DNA of 25,682 nucleotides from an uncultured bacterium (GCA_900550295.1 URRM01000015.1:1-25682), one strand, 5' to 3'. Positions 7,770 to 16,489 are shown, numbered from the stretch's first letter. Translations and numbers: made by a program. The notes: generated by a model from the letters alone, not told the origin.

Positions 7770-8606
7770 ATGGCAATTACAGTAAACACAAACATGGCAG
7801 CTTTAACTGCACAATCAGCTTTGAACAAATCTACTAACAAGATGAACACAGCTATGGAACGTATGACTACTGGTTACAAAATCAACTCATCAAAAGATGA
7901 TGCAGCTGGTTTGGCAGTATCTTCAAACTTAGAATACAAAATGAGTTCATTAAAAGTAGCTCAAAGCAATGCTCAAATGGGTGCTTCATTGTTGGAAACA
8001 ACAGAAGGTATTATGTCAACAATTTCTGACAACTTAACTCGTGTTAGAGATTTGACAGAACAAGCTGCAAACGGTACTTACGGTACTGATGCATTAGGTG
8101 CAATCAACACTGAAATTAAAGCAAGACTAGATGAAATTACTCGTATTGCAAATTCAGCTGATTTTAACGGTAAGAAAGTATTGAATGGCTCAATGGATAA
8201 AGGCGTTGTATTACAAGTAGGTATTGATGGCTCAAAAGATTCACAAATCACATTAGATGCAAAATTATTTGCAGATTCAAAAGCAGACACATTGTTAGGT
8301 AAAGCATTTACAGCCTTTACTGATGATAATTCAGCTCGTAAATTCTTATCAAATGTTGATGATGCTATCAAAACAATTACAGAACGTAAAACTGAAATTG
8401 GTGGTAAACAAGCAGCAATCACTTCAGCTATGGAATCAGCTCAAGTAATGCAAACTAACTTGACATCATCAAATTCATTGATTAAGGACGCAGATATCGC
8501 AGAAGAATCTTCAAACTACATCAAACAACAAATTCTTCAACAAACATCTGCAAGCTTGTTAGCAACTGCAAACCAAGCTCCATCTATTGCTTTGAACTTA
8601 GTATAG
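7770..8606 (+). CDS. Flagellin (short, D0-D1 type)
   Basis: 278 aa. It is exported by the flagellar type III system and polymerises into the filament. The N-terminal D0/D1 helix region MAITVNTNMAALTAQ...SSKDDAAGLAVS and the C-terminal D1/D0 region ending in QANQAPSIALNLV-like sequence (TANQAPSIALNLV) are both conserved. Only about 60 variable residues (about 145-205) lie between, so the outer D2/D3 domains are lacking. LTRVRDLTEQAANGT (about 88-102) corresponds to the D1 segment recognised by TLR5 in other bacteria. A strong SD and terminator flank it. No clear sigma-28 or sigma-54 promoter was found in the 226-bp upstream spacer, which contains several GTTAC/GTAAC inverted repeats. Confidence 0.96.
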   Translation: MAITVNTNMAALTAQSALNKSTNKMNTAMERMTTGYKINSSKDDAAGLAVSSNLEYKMSSLKVAQSNAQMGASLLETTEGIMSTISDNLTRVRDLTEQAANGTYGTDALGAINTEIKARLDEITRIANSADFNGKKVLNGSMDKGVVLQVGIDGSKDSQITLDAKLFADSKADTLLGKAFTAFTDDNSARKFLSNVDDAIKTITERKTEIGGKQAAITSAMESAQVMQTNLTSSNSLIKDADIAEESSNYIKQQILQQTSASLLATANQAPSIALNLV

Positions 8607-8696
8607 TTCTCTGCATATACGACAGAGTCCGGAAAACAACCCTTACGGGCAAATTCAATTTGTCTGTAACTGTAAACAAAAACAATATTGTTATAG

Positions 8697-8730
8697 CCCG
8701 AAAGCTTTTGCTTTCGGGTTTCTTTTTATT
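8697..8730 (+). terminator. Flagellin intrinsic terminator
   Basis: CCCGAAAGC-tttt-GCTTTCGGG (8697-8718) is a perfect 9-bp stem with a tetraloop, followed by TTTCTTTTTATTT. Confidence 0.95.
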
Positions 8731-8853
8731 TATTAATAAAATTGTTAAGCATGTCTAACATTTTGTAAAGAATTTTTGCAACAAGTAGCAAAAAATTTTT
8801 TGACAGTTTTTGTATAACCAGAATTAAGACATTATTATAGGAGAAGGAAAAAA

Positions 8854-9273
8854 ATGGTAAGTGTAGCCCCAGTATCACCAATTTCAACAGCAGAATATAA
8901 AAATAATAAATTTGCAGTATTGAATGAACAAATTTATGGCTATAAACACGGTATCAGACCTCTTGTTTTGCAAACAATGCAAGTAGAAGACAAAGATGCT
9001 ATTGAAGCTCGTTTGAAACGTGATAATTTGAATTACCATTTACAAACGGCTCCAAAAGGCAGAAACTTAAACGTATTTTTAGGTGATAAGGCTTGTGTTG
9101 ATGTTGTAAAAACTTTTGGTGATACACCATTAGGCAAATTGACACCGGAAAAAGACTTTATTTTGGGTGTTTTGTTAGGTTATGACAAAACAAAACAATG
9201 CGAAAGATATTTGAAATTAAAAGAAAAAGAAGCACAAGCACAAGGTAATAAAAAATTAAACCTTGTTGCATAA
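8854..9273 (+). CDS. DUF2023-like small protein
   Basis: 139 aa, no signal peptide or membrane segment. The segment IYGYKHGIRPLVLQTM (about 27-42), the charged EARLKRDNLNYHLQ, NVFLGDKACVDVVKTFGD and EKDFILGVLLGYDKTKQCERYL (about 99-120) resemble what I recall of the DUF2023 family; the name is from memory. The N-terminal 20 residues and Lys/Gln-rich tail are outside the conserved core. Function is unknown. It follows flagellin after a terminator and has its own SD (GGAGAAGG before the ATG). TTGACA (8800-8805) suggests a promoter, but the -10 is unclear. A hairpin (9275-9296, 8-bp stem) follows the stop without a U-tract. Confidence 0.65.
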   Translation: MVSVAPVSPISTAEYKNNKFAVLNEQIYGYKHGIRPLVLQTMQVEDKDAIEARLKRDNLNYHLQTAPKGRNLNVFLGDKACVDVVKTFGDTPLGKLTPEKDFILGVLLGYDKTKQCERYLKLKEKEAQAQGNKKLNLVA

Positions 9274-9274
9274 G

Positions 9275-9296
9275 ATGTTTTAAGTCAGTAAAACAT
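9275..9296 (+). other. Stem-loop after the DUF2023-like gene
   Basis: ATGTTTTA (9275-9282) pairs with TAAAACAT (9289-9296) around a 6-nt loop. There is no U-tract, so it is more likely an mRNA 3' end or processing structure than a classical terminator. Confidence 0.45.
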
Positions 9297-9351
9297 AAGG
9301 GTTAAATATTTGTCAGACATTGCCTGACCTACAATGTTTATGCGCCAAAAG

Positions 9352-9422
9352 GTCATTGCGAGCGGAGCGTGGCAATCCAAAAAATGTTTGGATTACTTCG
9401 TCGTTTCACTCCTCGTAATGAC
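9352..9422. repeat. Dispersed palindromic repeat, GTCATTGCGAG family
   Basis: The inverted ends GTCATTGCGAG (9352-9362) and CTCGTAATGAC (9412-9422) differ by one base. The interior has the hairpin AATCCAAA/TTTGGATT. The same left end recurs at 24779-24789, and the right half is duplicated at about 9619-9663. Confidence 0.75.
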
Positions 9423-9456
9423 ATAAAGTTTAAATGCGTTGTCGGAAAATTGATAA

Positions 9457-9663
9457 GATTCTGAAATAAGTTCAGAATGACAATGTATATTGTTGAAAGA
9501 TCCCGTGTCAAGCACGGGATGACATAAAATATAATGTCATTCCGGAACATTAGGACTCTCGAAGGCAATAATAACGTATTTATCCGGAATCTTACAAGTT
9601 TGAATGCGCCAAAAGTCATTAGGATTACTTCATCGTTTTACACCTCGTAATGACATAAAGTTT
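9457..9663. repeat. Cluster of repeat fragments
   Basis: Four pieces can be told apart. 9457-9482 is an inverted copy of the first hairpin at 2821. 9498-9524 contains ATCCCGTG/CACGGGAT and matches 24524-24551. 9535-9597 has ATTCCGGA/TCCGGAAT ends. 9604-9663 is a shortened copy of the 9341-9431 segment (ATGCGCCAAAAG...CCTCGTAATGACATAAAGTTT) lacking the hairpin's left arm. No gene is seen in 9274-9739; the minus-strand frame here is only repeat-derived. Confidence 0.65.
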
Positions 9664-9739
9664 ATTGTCTTATTGACTTAAAAAATCCAGTGCCACTATA
9701 CAGAATGGCATTATGGTTACAACCTCAGGTCATTTTTGT

Positions 9740-9768
9740 TTGACAAAATAGGCTAAAACTGCTAACAT
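9740..9768 (+). promoter_or_regulatory. Promoter of the first prepilin gene
   Basis: TTGACA (9740-9745), 17-bp spacer, TAACAT (9763-9768), preceded by TGC (extended -10, TGCTAACAT). The expected start near 9775 lies after the in-frame TTG at 9771, which excludes that TTG as the translation start. Confidence 0.75.
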
Positions 9769-9791
9769 TATTGAAAAAAGAGGATAAAAAT

Positions 9792-10553
9792 ATGAAGATG
9801 AAAAAAGCTTTTACATTAGCAGAAATACTTTTGGTTGTTGCAATCATAGGTACGGTTTCTGTTTTAACAGTAAATAACGCCGTAAAAAGTTCTAATACAG
9901 CAGAAAAGATTACTAAATTAAGAAAAACATACGATATTCTTCAAACCGCTATTATGGCCGGCATGGACAGATATGGACATGTTTATAGCTGGGGATATGC
10001 AAGTAATGAAACAACAGATGAAGCTTTAAACAGGAGCACTATTAATAAAGCTCTAATGCCATTCTTGAAAGTTGAAAAAGACTGCTCTACAGATACCGGT
10101 TGTTGGACATCTACATTTAAACCAAATTTATCGAGTAAAACGATTGATTCTAATAAAATGTATTATAAAGCTATTTTAGCAAATGGAGCTTCAATTGCTA
10201 TAACGTTTGTACAAATGCAAGCAAGAACTTCTTACTCAGCAGTAGGAACTTCACTTTATGGTGACTATCCATACAATGACCAAGATTGTGCTTGGGTATA
10301 CATAGATGTTGATGGACCAAACAAAGGTGGTTGCAAACTTGGTGATGATGTTTTTGCATTTGCTATTATGAGTAGTCACGGACTATTTCCAATGGGAAAT
10401 AATCATTCTTTCAGCAATACTGCTAATAATCATTGTCCTAAAACCGGTGAATACTGTACTGCTTGGGCATTCTACAAAGGAAATCAAGATTACTTCAAGT
10501 GTCCTGACGAGTTAAGTTGGACTGACAAAAACAAAGCTCATTGCCCTAATTAG
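9792..10553 (+). CDS. Prepilin-type N-terminal cleavage/methylation domain protein
   Basis: 253 aa from the ATG at 9792, which has AGAGG 8-9 nt upstream. A TTG 21 nt earlier lies at the transcription start and is rejected. The leader is six residues (MKMKKA), then the FTLAEILLVVAIIGTVSVLTV transmembrane helix with the conserved Glu at +5. A prepilin peptidase would cleave A|F and methylate the Phe. The ectodomain is Cys-rich (KDCSTDTGCW, DQDC, GGCKLG, NHCPKTGEYCTAW). It shares KDC, NGASIA, D.DG.NKGG and C.AW...N.DYFK...CP..L.W with the second prepilin gene at the window end. It is probably a minor pilin or pseudopilin of a type IV pilus/type II secretion-like system; the exact role is unknown. 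Confidence 0.85.
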   Translation: MKMKKAFTLAEILLVVAIIGTVSVLTVNNAVKSSNTAEKITKLRKTYDILQTAIMAGMDRYGHVYSWGYASNETTDEALNRSTINKALMPFLKVEKDCSTDTGCWTSTFKPNLSSKTIDSNKMYYKAILANGASIAITFVQMQARTSYSAVGTSLYGDYPYNDQDCAWVYIDVDGPNKGGCKLGDDVFAFAIMSSHGLFPMGNNHSFSNTANNHCPKTGEYCTAWAFYKGNQDYFKCPDELSWTDKNKAHCPN

Positions 10554-10588
10554 TAATCAGTGCATGACATTAGGTTGAACCTTATGTC

Positions 10589-11632
10589 TTACTCAACAAT
10601 CCAGCCGCCGCCAAGTAAATAACCGTATTCCAAGTCGTACCATACGGCTGCTTGCCCTGGAGTTACGGAATAAACAGGCTCTTCAAACGTCATAACAGCA
10701 GTGTCTTCTGTTAATTCAACATGTGCTTTAACAAATGGCATATTATATCTGATTTTTGTCATTACATCAAAAGAATTGCCTTCAAATGGGAAGGTTTTAT
10801 GCGCATTTTCAAGTTTTAATGTTGATTTATATGCGTTTTTCTTTTCTCCAACGTAAACAGTATTTGTGTTTGAGTCGATTTTTATTACATACAATGGGTT
10901 TGGAGTTCCGCCAATATCAAGTCCTTTACGTTGTCCAATCGTATATTGGTAACATCCGGAATGTTCTCCAAGCTTTTTGCCTGTTTCAATATCGATAAAA
11001 TCACCTTTTTTCTTGCCAATAGTTTCAAAAAGATAATCTCTTAAGGTCTTTGGCTTTTGAATAAAGCAGATGTCTTGAGAGTCTTTTGCTGATTTTGAAG
11101 GTAAGTCGTTTTCTTCTGCAATCTGTCTGATTTGTGATTTTTCAAACTCATAAAGCGGAAAAATTGTCTTGGAAAACTGTTCTTGAGTTAGGCTGAAAAG
11201 AAAATATAATTGGTCTTTTCGAGGATCTTTTGCAGGTGCCATTGTGTAATAATCGCCAATTTTGACGATATTTGCATAGTGACCTGTCGCAAAATAATTA
11301 CAATCCAAGGTGTTTATTGCATAATCGAAAATTTCGCCCCACTTAATTTTTTTGTTGCACATTGCGCAAGGGTTTGGAGTTTTACTTTCAAGATAGGATT
11401 TATCAAAATAGTCTATAACTTTTTCTTTAAATTTTTCGCTCAAATCCAGAATATACAAAGGAATTCCGATTTTATCCGCAACGGCTTGAGCGTTTTTGCA
11501 AACTTGTTCAGCACCGTCAGAATTAGTCATTTTGCCTGTAATTCCGACAACTTCATAGCCTCTTTGCTTTAATAATACTGCGGTTACGCTACTATCGACA
11601 CCACCGCTCATTGCTACAGCTACTTTTTTCAT
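10589..11632 (-). CDS. mnmA: tRNA-specific 2-thiouridylase MnmA
   Basis: 347 aa, usual size. It uses ATP and a persulfide relay to thiolate U34 of tRNA Lys, Glu and Gln. The PP-loop SGGVDSS is at 9-15. The catalytic pair is C92 (NPCAMCNKKIKWG) and C189 (SQDICFI), equivalent to the two cysteines known in E. coli MnmA. GHYAN (117-121), KDPRKDQLYFL and YTIGQRKGLDIGG are also family signatures. It is last in a leftward operon; its ATG lies one base from the stop of the 299-aa gene, indicating translational coupling. It converges with the first prepilin gene across 35 bp holding an imperfect inverted repeat (GACAT...ATGTC). Confidence 0.96.
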   Translation of the reverse strand: MKKVAVAMSGGVDSSVTAVLLKQRGYEVVGITGKMTNSDGAEQVCKNAQAVADKIGIPLYILDLSEKFKEKVIDYFDKSYLESKTPNPCAMCNKKIKWGEIFDYAINTLDCNYFATGHYANIVKIGDYYTMAPAKDPRKDQLYFLFSLTQEQFSKTIFPLYEFEKSQIRQIAEENDLPSKSAKDSQDICFIQKPKTLRDYLFETIGKKKGDFIDIETGKKLGEHSGCYQYTIGQRKGLDIGGTPNPLYVIKIDSNTNTVYVGEKKNAYKSTLKLENAHKTFPFEGNSFDVMTKIRYNMPFVKAHVELTEDTAVMTFEEPVYSVTPGQAAVWYDLEYGYLLGGGWIVE

Positions 11633-11633
11633 A

Positions 11634-12533
11634 TTATTGTTTGTTACTTCCGTTTAAAAATGCTTCTTCGCCGGCTTCTGTAAGTCTGTATTCCATTGCT
11701 GACGGGATGTTTGTGTAGTTTGGCAAGCATTCAACCAAACCTTTATCAATAGCCTCTTGTAATACAGAGTTATCAACAACCTCGTGCATATTTTCCATTA
11801 ATTTTGCATTAACAAGTCTTAGTGTAAATCTGTCCAGACGCTCAAATTCTGATAGGTAGTATGCTGTAACAATTAAATAATCCAGTTTTTCAGTAATGTT
11901 TTTTACTTTAATTACCTTTAAAAATCTGTCGTCTTGTTTTTCTTTAACGTTAGTTGTAGGGTTTGACATTGATTTTTGCAAGAATGCATCGAAATCAATG
12001 TTGTTATCCAAGCTTTGTGAACCTTCTTCCAATTGTGTTAATTGGATGTCGTTGATTGTCGCAGGTTTGTCATACAAGCCTGAAAGTTCTTCCTTTACAG
12101 CTTCTTCTTTGGCTACAACTTTTTCAACGTCTTGTTTAAATTCTTCTTTTTTAGCTTCTGTTTCTTTTTTGCGAGCTTCGGCTTCCATTTCAGCCTTGTA
12201 TTCTTGAATTATGCGTTGAGATTCTCTGTCGATTTCACTTTGTTCAGGATTTTCAATAATAAGTTCTGTTGCTTCCTCTCTGATTTCAGGTTCTTCAACA
12301 GAGTCAATTTTTTCTTCTTTAACTTTTTCTTCAATTTCTTCTTTAACAACAGGTGTTTCAGCCTTTGGTAGTGGTGCTGACATTAAACCTTTTTCAATTT
12401 TTTCTTGGTTATAAGCCCATACAGATGCGCATGTTACCCAAATTTGAAATTGGCGTTCCATTGATTCTTTGTCAGTTGTTATATATTCTAAAAAGACGTC
12501 ATCTTTTTTAAATGTGAATGTGTACTTTGGCAT
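11634..12533 (-). CDS. Uncharacterised coiled-coil protein with winged-helix-like C-terminus
   Basis: 299 aa, no signal or membrane segment. Residues 1-35 (YTFTFKKDD...ERQFQIW) form a small domain that aligns without gaps to the 39-aa protein encoded just upstream. Residues about 60-150 are a Glu/Lys-rich predicted coiled coil or disordered linker. Residues about 205-295 (EKLDYLIVTAYYLSEFERLDRFTLR... YRLTEAGEEAFL) look like a winged-helix DNA- or protein-binding fold. AGGA 7 nt before the ATG supports the start. It lies between the small gene and mnmA with one base to the latter. Function is unknown; the coupling with mnmA may be only operonic convenience. Confidence 0.75.
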   Translation of the reverse strand: MPKYTFTFKKDDVFLEYITTDKESMERQFQIWVTCASVWAYNQEKIEKGLMSAPLPKAETPVVKEEIEEKVKEEKIDSVEEPEIREEATELIIENPEQSEIDRESQRIIQEYKAEMEAEARKKETEAKKEEFKQDVEKVVAKEEAVKEELSGLYDKPATINDIQLTQLEEGSQSLDNNIDFDAFLQKSMSNPTTNVKEKQDDRFLKVIKVKNITEKLDYLIVTAYYLSEFERLDRFTLRLVNAKLMENMHEVVDNSVLQEAIDKGLVECLPNYTNIPSAMEYRLTEAGEEAFLNGSNKQ

Positions 12534-12569
12534 AATTATTCCTGTCTAAGTTTTGTTTATTGTGTTTTT

Positions 12570-12587
12570 GCCTGACTAATTTCAGGC
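12570..12587 (-). other. Intergenic hairpin between the 39-aa and 299-aa genes
   Basis: GCCTGA (12570-12575) pairs with TCAGGC (12582-12587), loop 6 nt. It sits in the 61-bp gap of the operon and has only a short A-rich tail on the minus strand, so it is probably a processing or partial-attenuation hairpin. Confidence 0.35.
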
Positions 12588-12594
12588 TAAGAAG

Positions 12595-12714
12595 TTATTT
12601 TTGAAGTAAGTCTTCTCTCCATTTGTTAAGTTGTTCTTCAACAAATTCCAAGTCGTCAGACTTTAATTCAATTTCGATTTCACCTTTTTTCATTTTAAAT
12701 ACGTATTCGTGCAT
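12595..12714 (-). CDS. 39-aa small protein, paralogous to the N-terminus of the next gene
   Basis: 39 aa from the ATG at 12714, ending TAA at 12595-12597. A very strong SD (GAGGAGG, 4 nt from the ATG) makes it a convincing gene. It begins MHEYVFKMKKGEIEIELKS and ends in an amphipathic helix (EEQLNKWREDLLQK). Ungapped comparison with residues 1-33 of the 299-aa protein shows shared M1, Y4, F6, K9, K10, E16, D21, E23, E26, Q28 and W32. It heads the leftward operon with that gene and mnmA. Function is unknown; a stand-alone copy of a dimerisation or binding domain is plausible. Confidence 0.75.
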   Translation of the reverse strand: MHEYVFKMKKGEIEIELKSDDLEFVEEQLNKWREDLLQK

Positions 12715-12852
12715 ACTTCCTCCTCAATAGATTCTTAATAATAGTGTATATGAAAACTGAAAAATTTCAAAACTATTAATAAAAGTTTAACGTTTTTGAA
12801 ACATTTAATGTAAAAAAACATCTTATATTCAAGAAATGTGTAATAATATATT

Positions 12853-12870
12853 TATACTGAATAAAGGGAA
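12853..12870 (+). promoter_or_regulatory. ctpA -10 and ribosome binding site
   Basis: TATACT (12853-12858) is the likely -10. It lacks the TGn extension seen elsewhere, and its best -35 (TTCAAG, 19 bp) is weak. AAAGGGAA (12863-12870) is the SD, 8 nt before the ATG at 12878. Confidence 0.5.
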
Positions 12871-12877
12871 TTAATTT

Positions 12878-14089
12878 ATGAATAGAACATTTGGAAGAAT
12901 TTTATTGACTGTATTAACCATAACATTCTTGATAATGGGAATTAATACGGCAAGAGTGATGGCATATAGTCCTTGTGAATTATACGATATGGTTTGGAAA
13001 TTGGTTAATAACAAATTTGTAGACCAAACAAATAATAACCAAGATTGGACAAGATGGCGCCATAAATACGACAGCCAAATTCAAACAAATGAAGATGCTT
13101 ATATGGCAATAAACACTATGTTGGCAAGTTTGAACGATCCATATACAAGATTCTTAGATCCTAAAGAATTCACAGAAGAACAAAACAGCATGAAAGGTTC
13201 CTTGAAAGGTATCGGTACTCAAATTTCTGTAAAAAACGGTCAATTGTACGTTGTTGAGCCGATAGAAAATTCTCCTGCACAAAGAGCAGGTATTCAAGCA
13301 GGCGATGAAATTATGGAGATTAACGGTGAAAGTACAAAAGGAATCACTGTTGACAAGGCTGCTGACAAAATTAGAGGCGAAAAAGGTACAACCGTAAGAC
13401 TTTTAATCAAACGTAAAAACGTTGAAGAACCTATTACTTTTAATATTGTTAGAGATGAGGTTGAAGTTAAAGTTGTATCTACAAAACCTCCAATTGAAAC
13501 AAAAATTCCTGACAACATTCAATATATCAGATTAAGTTCATTTATAAGCAAAAATGCGGGCAGTGAAATTGGCGAAATTATCCTAAAAAGCCGTGACAAA
13601 GACGGTTATATCTTAGATTTACGCTCAAATCCGGGAGGATTACTTTCAAACGCTGTTTTAATTGCTGATATGTTAATGCGTGACAGTGTTATCGTAAGCA
13701 CTGTTGACAGAGAAGGTTACAAAGAAACAGCAAGGGCCGGAAGAGAATATTTAACTCAAAAACCTGTTGTAGTACTTGTTAATAAAGGTTCAGCATCAGC
13801 AAGTGAAATTCTTTCAGGCGCTTTAAAAGAAAACGAAAGAGCTACAATTATCGGTACACAAACATTTGGTAAAGGTATTGTACAAGAAATTAATAAACTA
13901 CCTGAAGGTTCTGCCGTTCACATCACAATTCAACATTACTTAACTCCAAACGGTAATGATATTCACAAAAAAGGTATTACACCTGATGTTGTGGTAGAAA
14001 TAAAAGACGAAGATGTGACAAATAAAAACGATGTTCAACTTAAAAAAGGTATCGAAGTTTTAGAACAAAAAATCAGTAAAAGCAAGTAA
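12878..14089 (+). CDS. C-terminal processing peptidase (S41, CtpA/Prc type)
   Basis: 403 aa, exported. An N-terminal signal or anchor (ILLTVLTITFLIMGINTARVMA, 8-29) is followed by a helical N-domain with the LNDPYTRFLDPKEF motif (85-98) and a PDZ domain (about 107-180, GIGTQIS...GDEIMEINGES). The S41 protease domain carries LDLRSNPGG (247-254), the probable nucleophile S307 in GSASASEILSGAL and the general-base K332 in GTQTFGKGIVQ. Such Ser/Lys proteases trim or degrade periplasmic proteins from the C-terminus; cyanobacterial CtpA matures D1, but no such substrate is expected here. recJ starts 5 bp downstream, so the two form an operon. Confidence 0.94.
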   Translation: MNRTFGRILLTVLTITFLIMGINTARVMAYSPCELYDMVWKLVNNKFVDQTNNNQDWTRWRHKYDSQIQTNEDAYMAINTMLASLNDPYTRFLDPKEFTEEQNSMKGSLKGIGTQISVKNGQLYVVEPIENSPAQRAGIQAGDEIMEINGESTKGITVDKAADKIRGEKGTTVRLLIKRKNVEEPITFNIVRDEVEVKVVSTKPPIETKIPDNIQYIRLSSFISKNAGSEIGEIILKSRDKDGYILDLRSNPGGLLSNAVLIADMLMRDSVIVSTVDREGYKETARAGREYLTQKPVVVLVNKGSASASEILSGALKENERATIIGTQTFGKGIVQEINKLPEGSAVHITIQHYLTPNGNDIHKKGITPDVVVEIKDEDVTNKNDVQLKKGIEVLEQKISKSK

Positions 14090-14094
14090 TAAAA

Positions 14095-16434
14095 ATGCAA
14101 AAAGAGTGGATAGTTGCAAAAACAGATAACGGTGAAAAGTCTTTGATAGAAAGACTTTTAGCCGTACGTGGAATTACAACAAAAACTGAAATAAAAGAGT
14201 TTTTAAACCCTCTTGAAATGAAATTAACAGAGCCGACTGTTTTTGTCGATATGGCTAAATCAGTTGAAAGACTTGCTAAAGCAGTAGACGAAAAGCAAAA
14301 AATTCTTGTCTATGGTGATTTTGATGCAGATGGAATTACTTCAACCTCAGTATTATTGAAAACTTTAAGACATTTAGGTGCTGAAGTTGATTATTACATA
14401 CCGGATAGAGAAACAGAAAGCCACGGTATGAATACGAAAACTTTGGTTAAATTGATGACCTCTAAAAAGCCAAAGGTTATGATTACAGTTGACTGTGGTG
14501 TTAGCAACGTTGAAGAGGTTAAATTTTTAAAGAGTTTTGGGGTTGATATAATTATCACTGACCACCACGAAGCACCGGAAGAATTACCTCCTGCGTATGC
14601 AATAATTAACCCGAAGGCGCAAAATTCTTTGGATGAAAAGTTACCTGCAAAAAAGATTAAAATGCTTACATATCTTGCAGGTTGCGGTGTTGCTTTTAAG
14701 GTTGCACAAGCTCTTTTAAACCATTACAACAAACCGGAATTTGTTTTTGAATTATTACCATTGGTTGCATTAGGTACAATTGCCGATATTGTGCCTCTTT
14801 TGGGTGAAAACAGATATTTGGTGACAAAAGGTTTGGAACTTATATCAAAAGGTCAACATTACGGTTTGACAAGACTTTTAGAGAGTGCAGGTTATAATAT
14901 CGAAAACGGAATAACTTCTGAAAATATAGCATTCGGTATTGCACCAAGAATTAACGCAACAGGTCGTTTAGACAATGTTGATACGGCTTTAAGCCTTTTA
15001 CTTTCGGACAACAAAACTGAAATTGAAATGGCGGTTCAAACTTTGAACGAATTAAACAAAGTTAGACAAAATCTTTGTGAATCAACATTTTTAGAAGCTG
15101 ATGAAATGTATCAAAAGGAAGGTACAGACAATAATGCGATTGTTCTTTTCAGCAACAAGTGGAATATAGGTATTATTGGTATTGTAGCTTCAAAATTTGT
15201 TGAAAAATACTATAAACCTACATTTATTATGAATTACAACCCAGAAACTCAACAATTCAGATGCTCGGCAAGAAGTGTTAAGGGTATAAATTTATACGAG
15301 GTTTTGGATGCAAATTCAGAATTGTTTGATGGTTTTGGCGGGCATGAAATGGCTGCAGGCTTTGCGTTTAGCGGAAATACAGAACAGTTTAATGTGATAA
15401 AGGAAACATTGAATAAGACTATATCTGAAGTTTTGGGTGATAAAGTTCTTAAACCTTTTGTAAATATTGATTTAGAGCTGGATGAAAAAGATTTAGATTT
15501 AACTCTTGTCGATGAAATTTCTAAATTGGAACCTTTTGGAGCTTCAAACCCTTCGCCTGTTTTTGTAGTGAAGAATTTCACATTAAAAGAAAAAACTTTG
15601 ATGGGCGAAAATAAAAATCATTTGCGCTTAAAGGTTCAAGGTCAAGATGCACTATACACTTGTGTTTGGTGGTCTAGAGGGGATATTCCTTTAGTTGCTG
15701 AGGACAAGTTAGATATTGCGTTTTCTCCTAAATTAAATACTTTTAGAGATGTTACAAGCTTACAATTAATGGTAGAAGATATTCATAGTGATAATTTGAA
15801 GGAAGAAAAACCTGAAAATCCAAATGTTGTCAAAGTTTTTGACCACAGAAATAAATCAGATATTTTTTCTCAGGTAGAAGATTATGTGAAAACTTCAAAA
15901 ATGAATATAGTAGTTTATGCGGAAAATAAAGACGTCATAAATTCATTGAAGCCTTACAAATGCTTGAGTGATGCTATTGTGAATAGAGAAACTCTTAAAA
16001 AAGCAGATAGCATAATGTTTTTTGACTATCCGCCAAGTGAAGAACTTTTTGACAAGATTGTTGAATTGGTTCAACCTCGTCATATTCATTATATGGCTTG
16101 CAATGTTAAAAACTTGGATGAGTTGGAAATAATTAAAACTCTTTCCGGGATGATAAGATTTACTTGTAACAACAAAAATGGCGAGTTTAATCTTGCAAAA
16201 AGTGCATCTTTCTTAAGTTTGACAATTGAATGTATAGAAGCATTGTTAGATGTTTTAGAACAATGCAAAATGATAAAAATTGTAGAAAAAAATATTGATA
16301 ATTATGAATTAGAATTTCTTGGAAATGTCGAATTATCGCACATTACAGGATGTCTTCAATATAACGAATTTAAAAATCAATTGGAAGAAATTATTGATTG
16401 CAAAAACAATTTTTTGAGCAAAGAGATAGATTAA
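14095..16434 (+). CDS. recJ: Single-stranded-DNA-specific exonuclease RecJ
   Basis: 779 aa, longer than E. coli RecJ (577 aa) but like the extended forms of other phyla. It degrades ssDNA 5' to 3' in recombination and repair. DHH motifs: VYGDFDADGITS (72-83), TVDCGVSN (131-138), TDHH (155-158), ALGTIADIVPLL (225-236), INATGRLDN (286-294). DHHA1 motif GGHEMAAGF (415-423). An OB-fold follows (about 455-560). The last 190 residues (from about 590) form an extra C-terminal domain without catalytic motifs. No SD is seen before the ATG 5 bp after ctpA, so reinitiation is likely. Confidence 0.96.
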   Translation: MQKEWIVAKTDNGEKSLIERLLAVRGITTKTEIKEFLNPLEMKLTEPTVFVDMAKSVERLAKAVDEKQKILVYGDFDADGITSTSVLLKTLRHLGAEVDYYIPDRETESHGMNTKTLVKLMTSKKPKVMITVDCGVSNVEEVKFLKSFGVDIIITDHHEAPEELPPAYAIINPKAQNSLDEKLPAKKIKMLTYLAGCGVAFKVAQALLNHYNKPEFVFELLPLVALGTIADIVPLLGENRYLVTKGLELISKGQHYGLTRLLESAGYNIENGITSENIAFGIAPRINATGRLDNVDTALSLLLSDNKTEIEMAVQTLNELNKVRQNLCESTFLEADEMYQKEGTDNNAIVLFSNKWNIGIIGIVASKFVEKYYKPTFIMNYNPETQQFRCSARSVKGINLYEVLDANSELFDGFGGHEMAAGFAFSGNTEQFNVIKETLNKTISEVLGDKVLKPFVNIDLELDEKDLDLTLVDEISKLEPFGASNPSPVFVVKNFTLKEKTLMGENKNHLRLKVQGQDALYTCVWWSRGDIPLVAEDKLDIAFSPKLNTFRDVTSLQLMVEDIHSDNLKEEKPENPNVVKVFDHRNKSDIFSQVEDYVKTSKMNIVVYAENKDVINSLKPYKCLSDAIVNRETLKKADSIMFFDYPPSEELFDKIVELVQPRHIHYMACNVKNLDELEIIKTLSGMIRFTCNNKNGEFNLAKSASFLSLTIECIEALLDVLEQCKMIKIVEKNIDNYELEFLGNVELSHITGCLQYNEFKNQLEEIIDCKNNFLSKEID

Positions 16435-16474
16435 TATAGCCGAATTGTCCAATGTTTCGGTGAAAATTTATGAT

Positions 16475-16480
16475 TAAAAT
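16475..16480 (+). promoter_or_regulatory. tspO -10, close to the start codon
   Basis: TAAAAT (16475-16480), with TG two bases upstream, ends 9 nt before the ATG. No SD is present. The leader would be zero to a few nucleotides. Confidence 0.45.
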
Positions 16481-16489
16481 AAATTTGTT

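Noticed and set aside
9353..9619. 88-codon minus-strand frame in the spacer before the first prepilin gene
   Set aside because: It is translated dispersed repeat (three repeat families in a row), without an RBS.
12132..12371. Plus-strand Phe-rich frame opposite the 299-aa gene
   Set aside because: It is the antisense shadow of Glu/Lys-rich coding sequence.
16441..16470. Terminator after recJ (CCGAA/TTCGG)
   Set aside because: Only a 5-bp stem and no U-tract.
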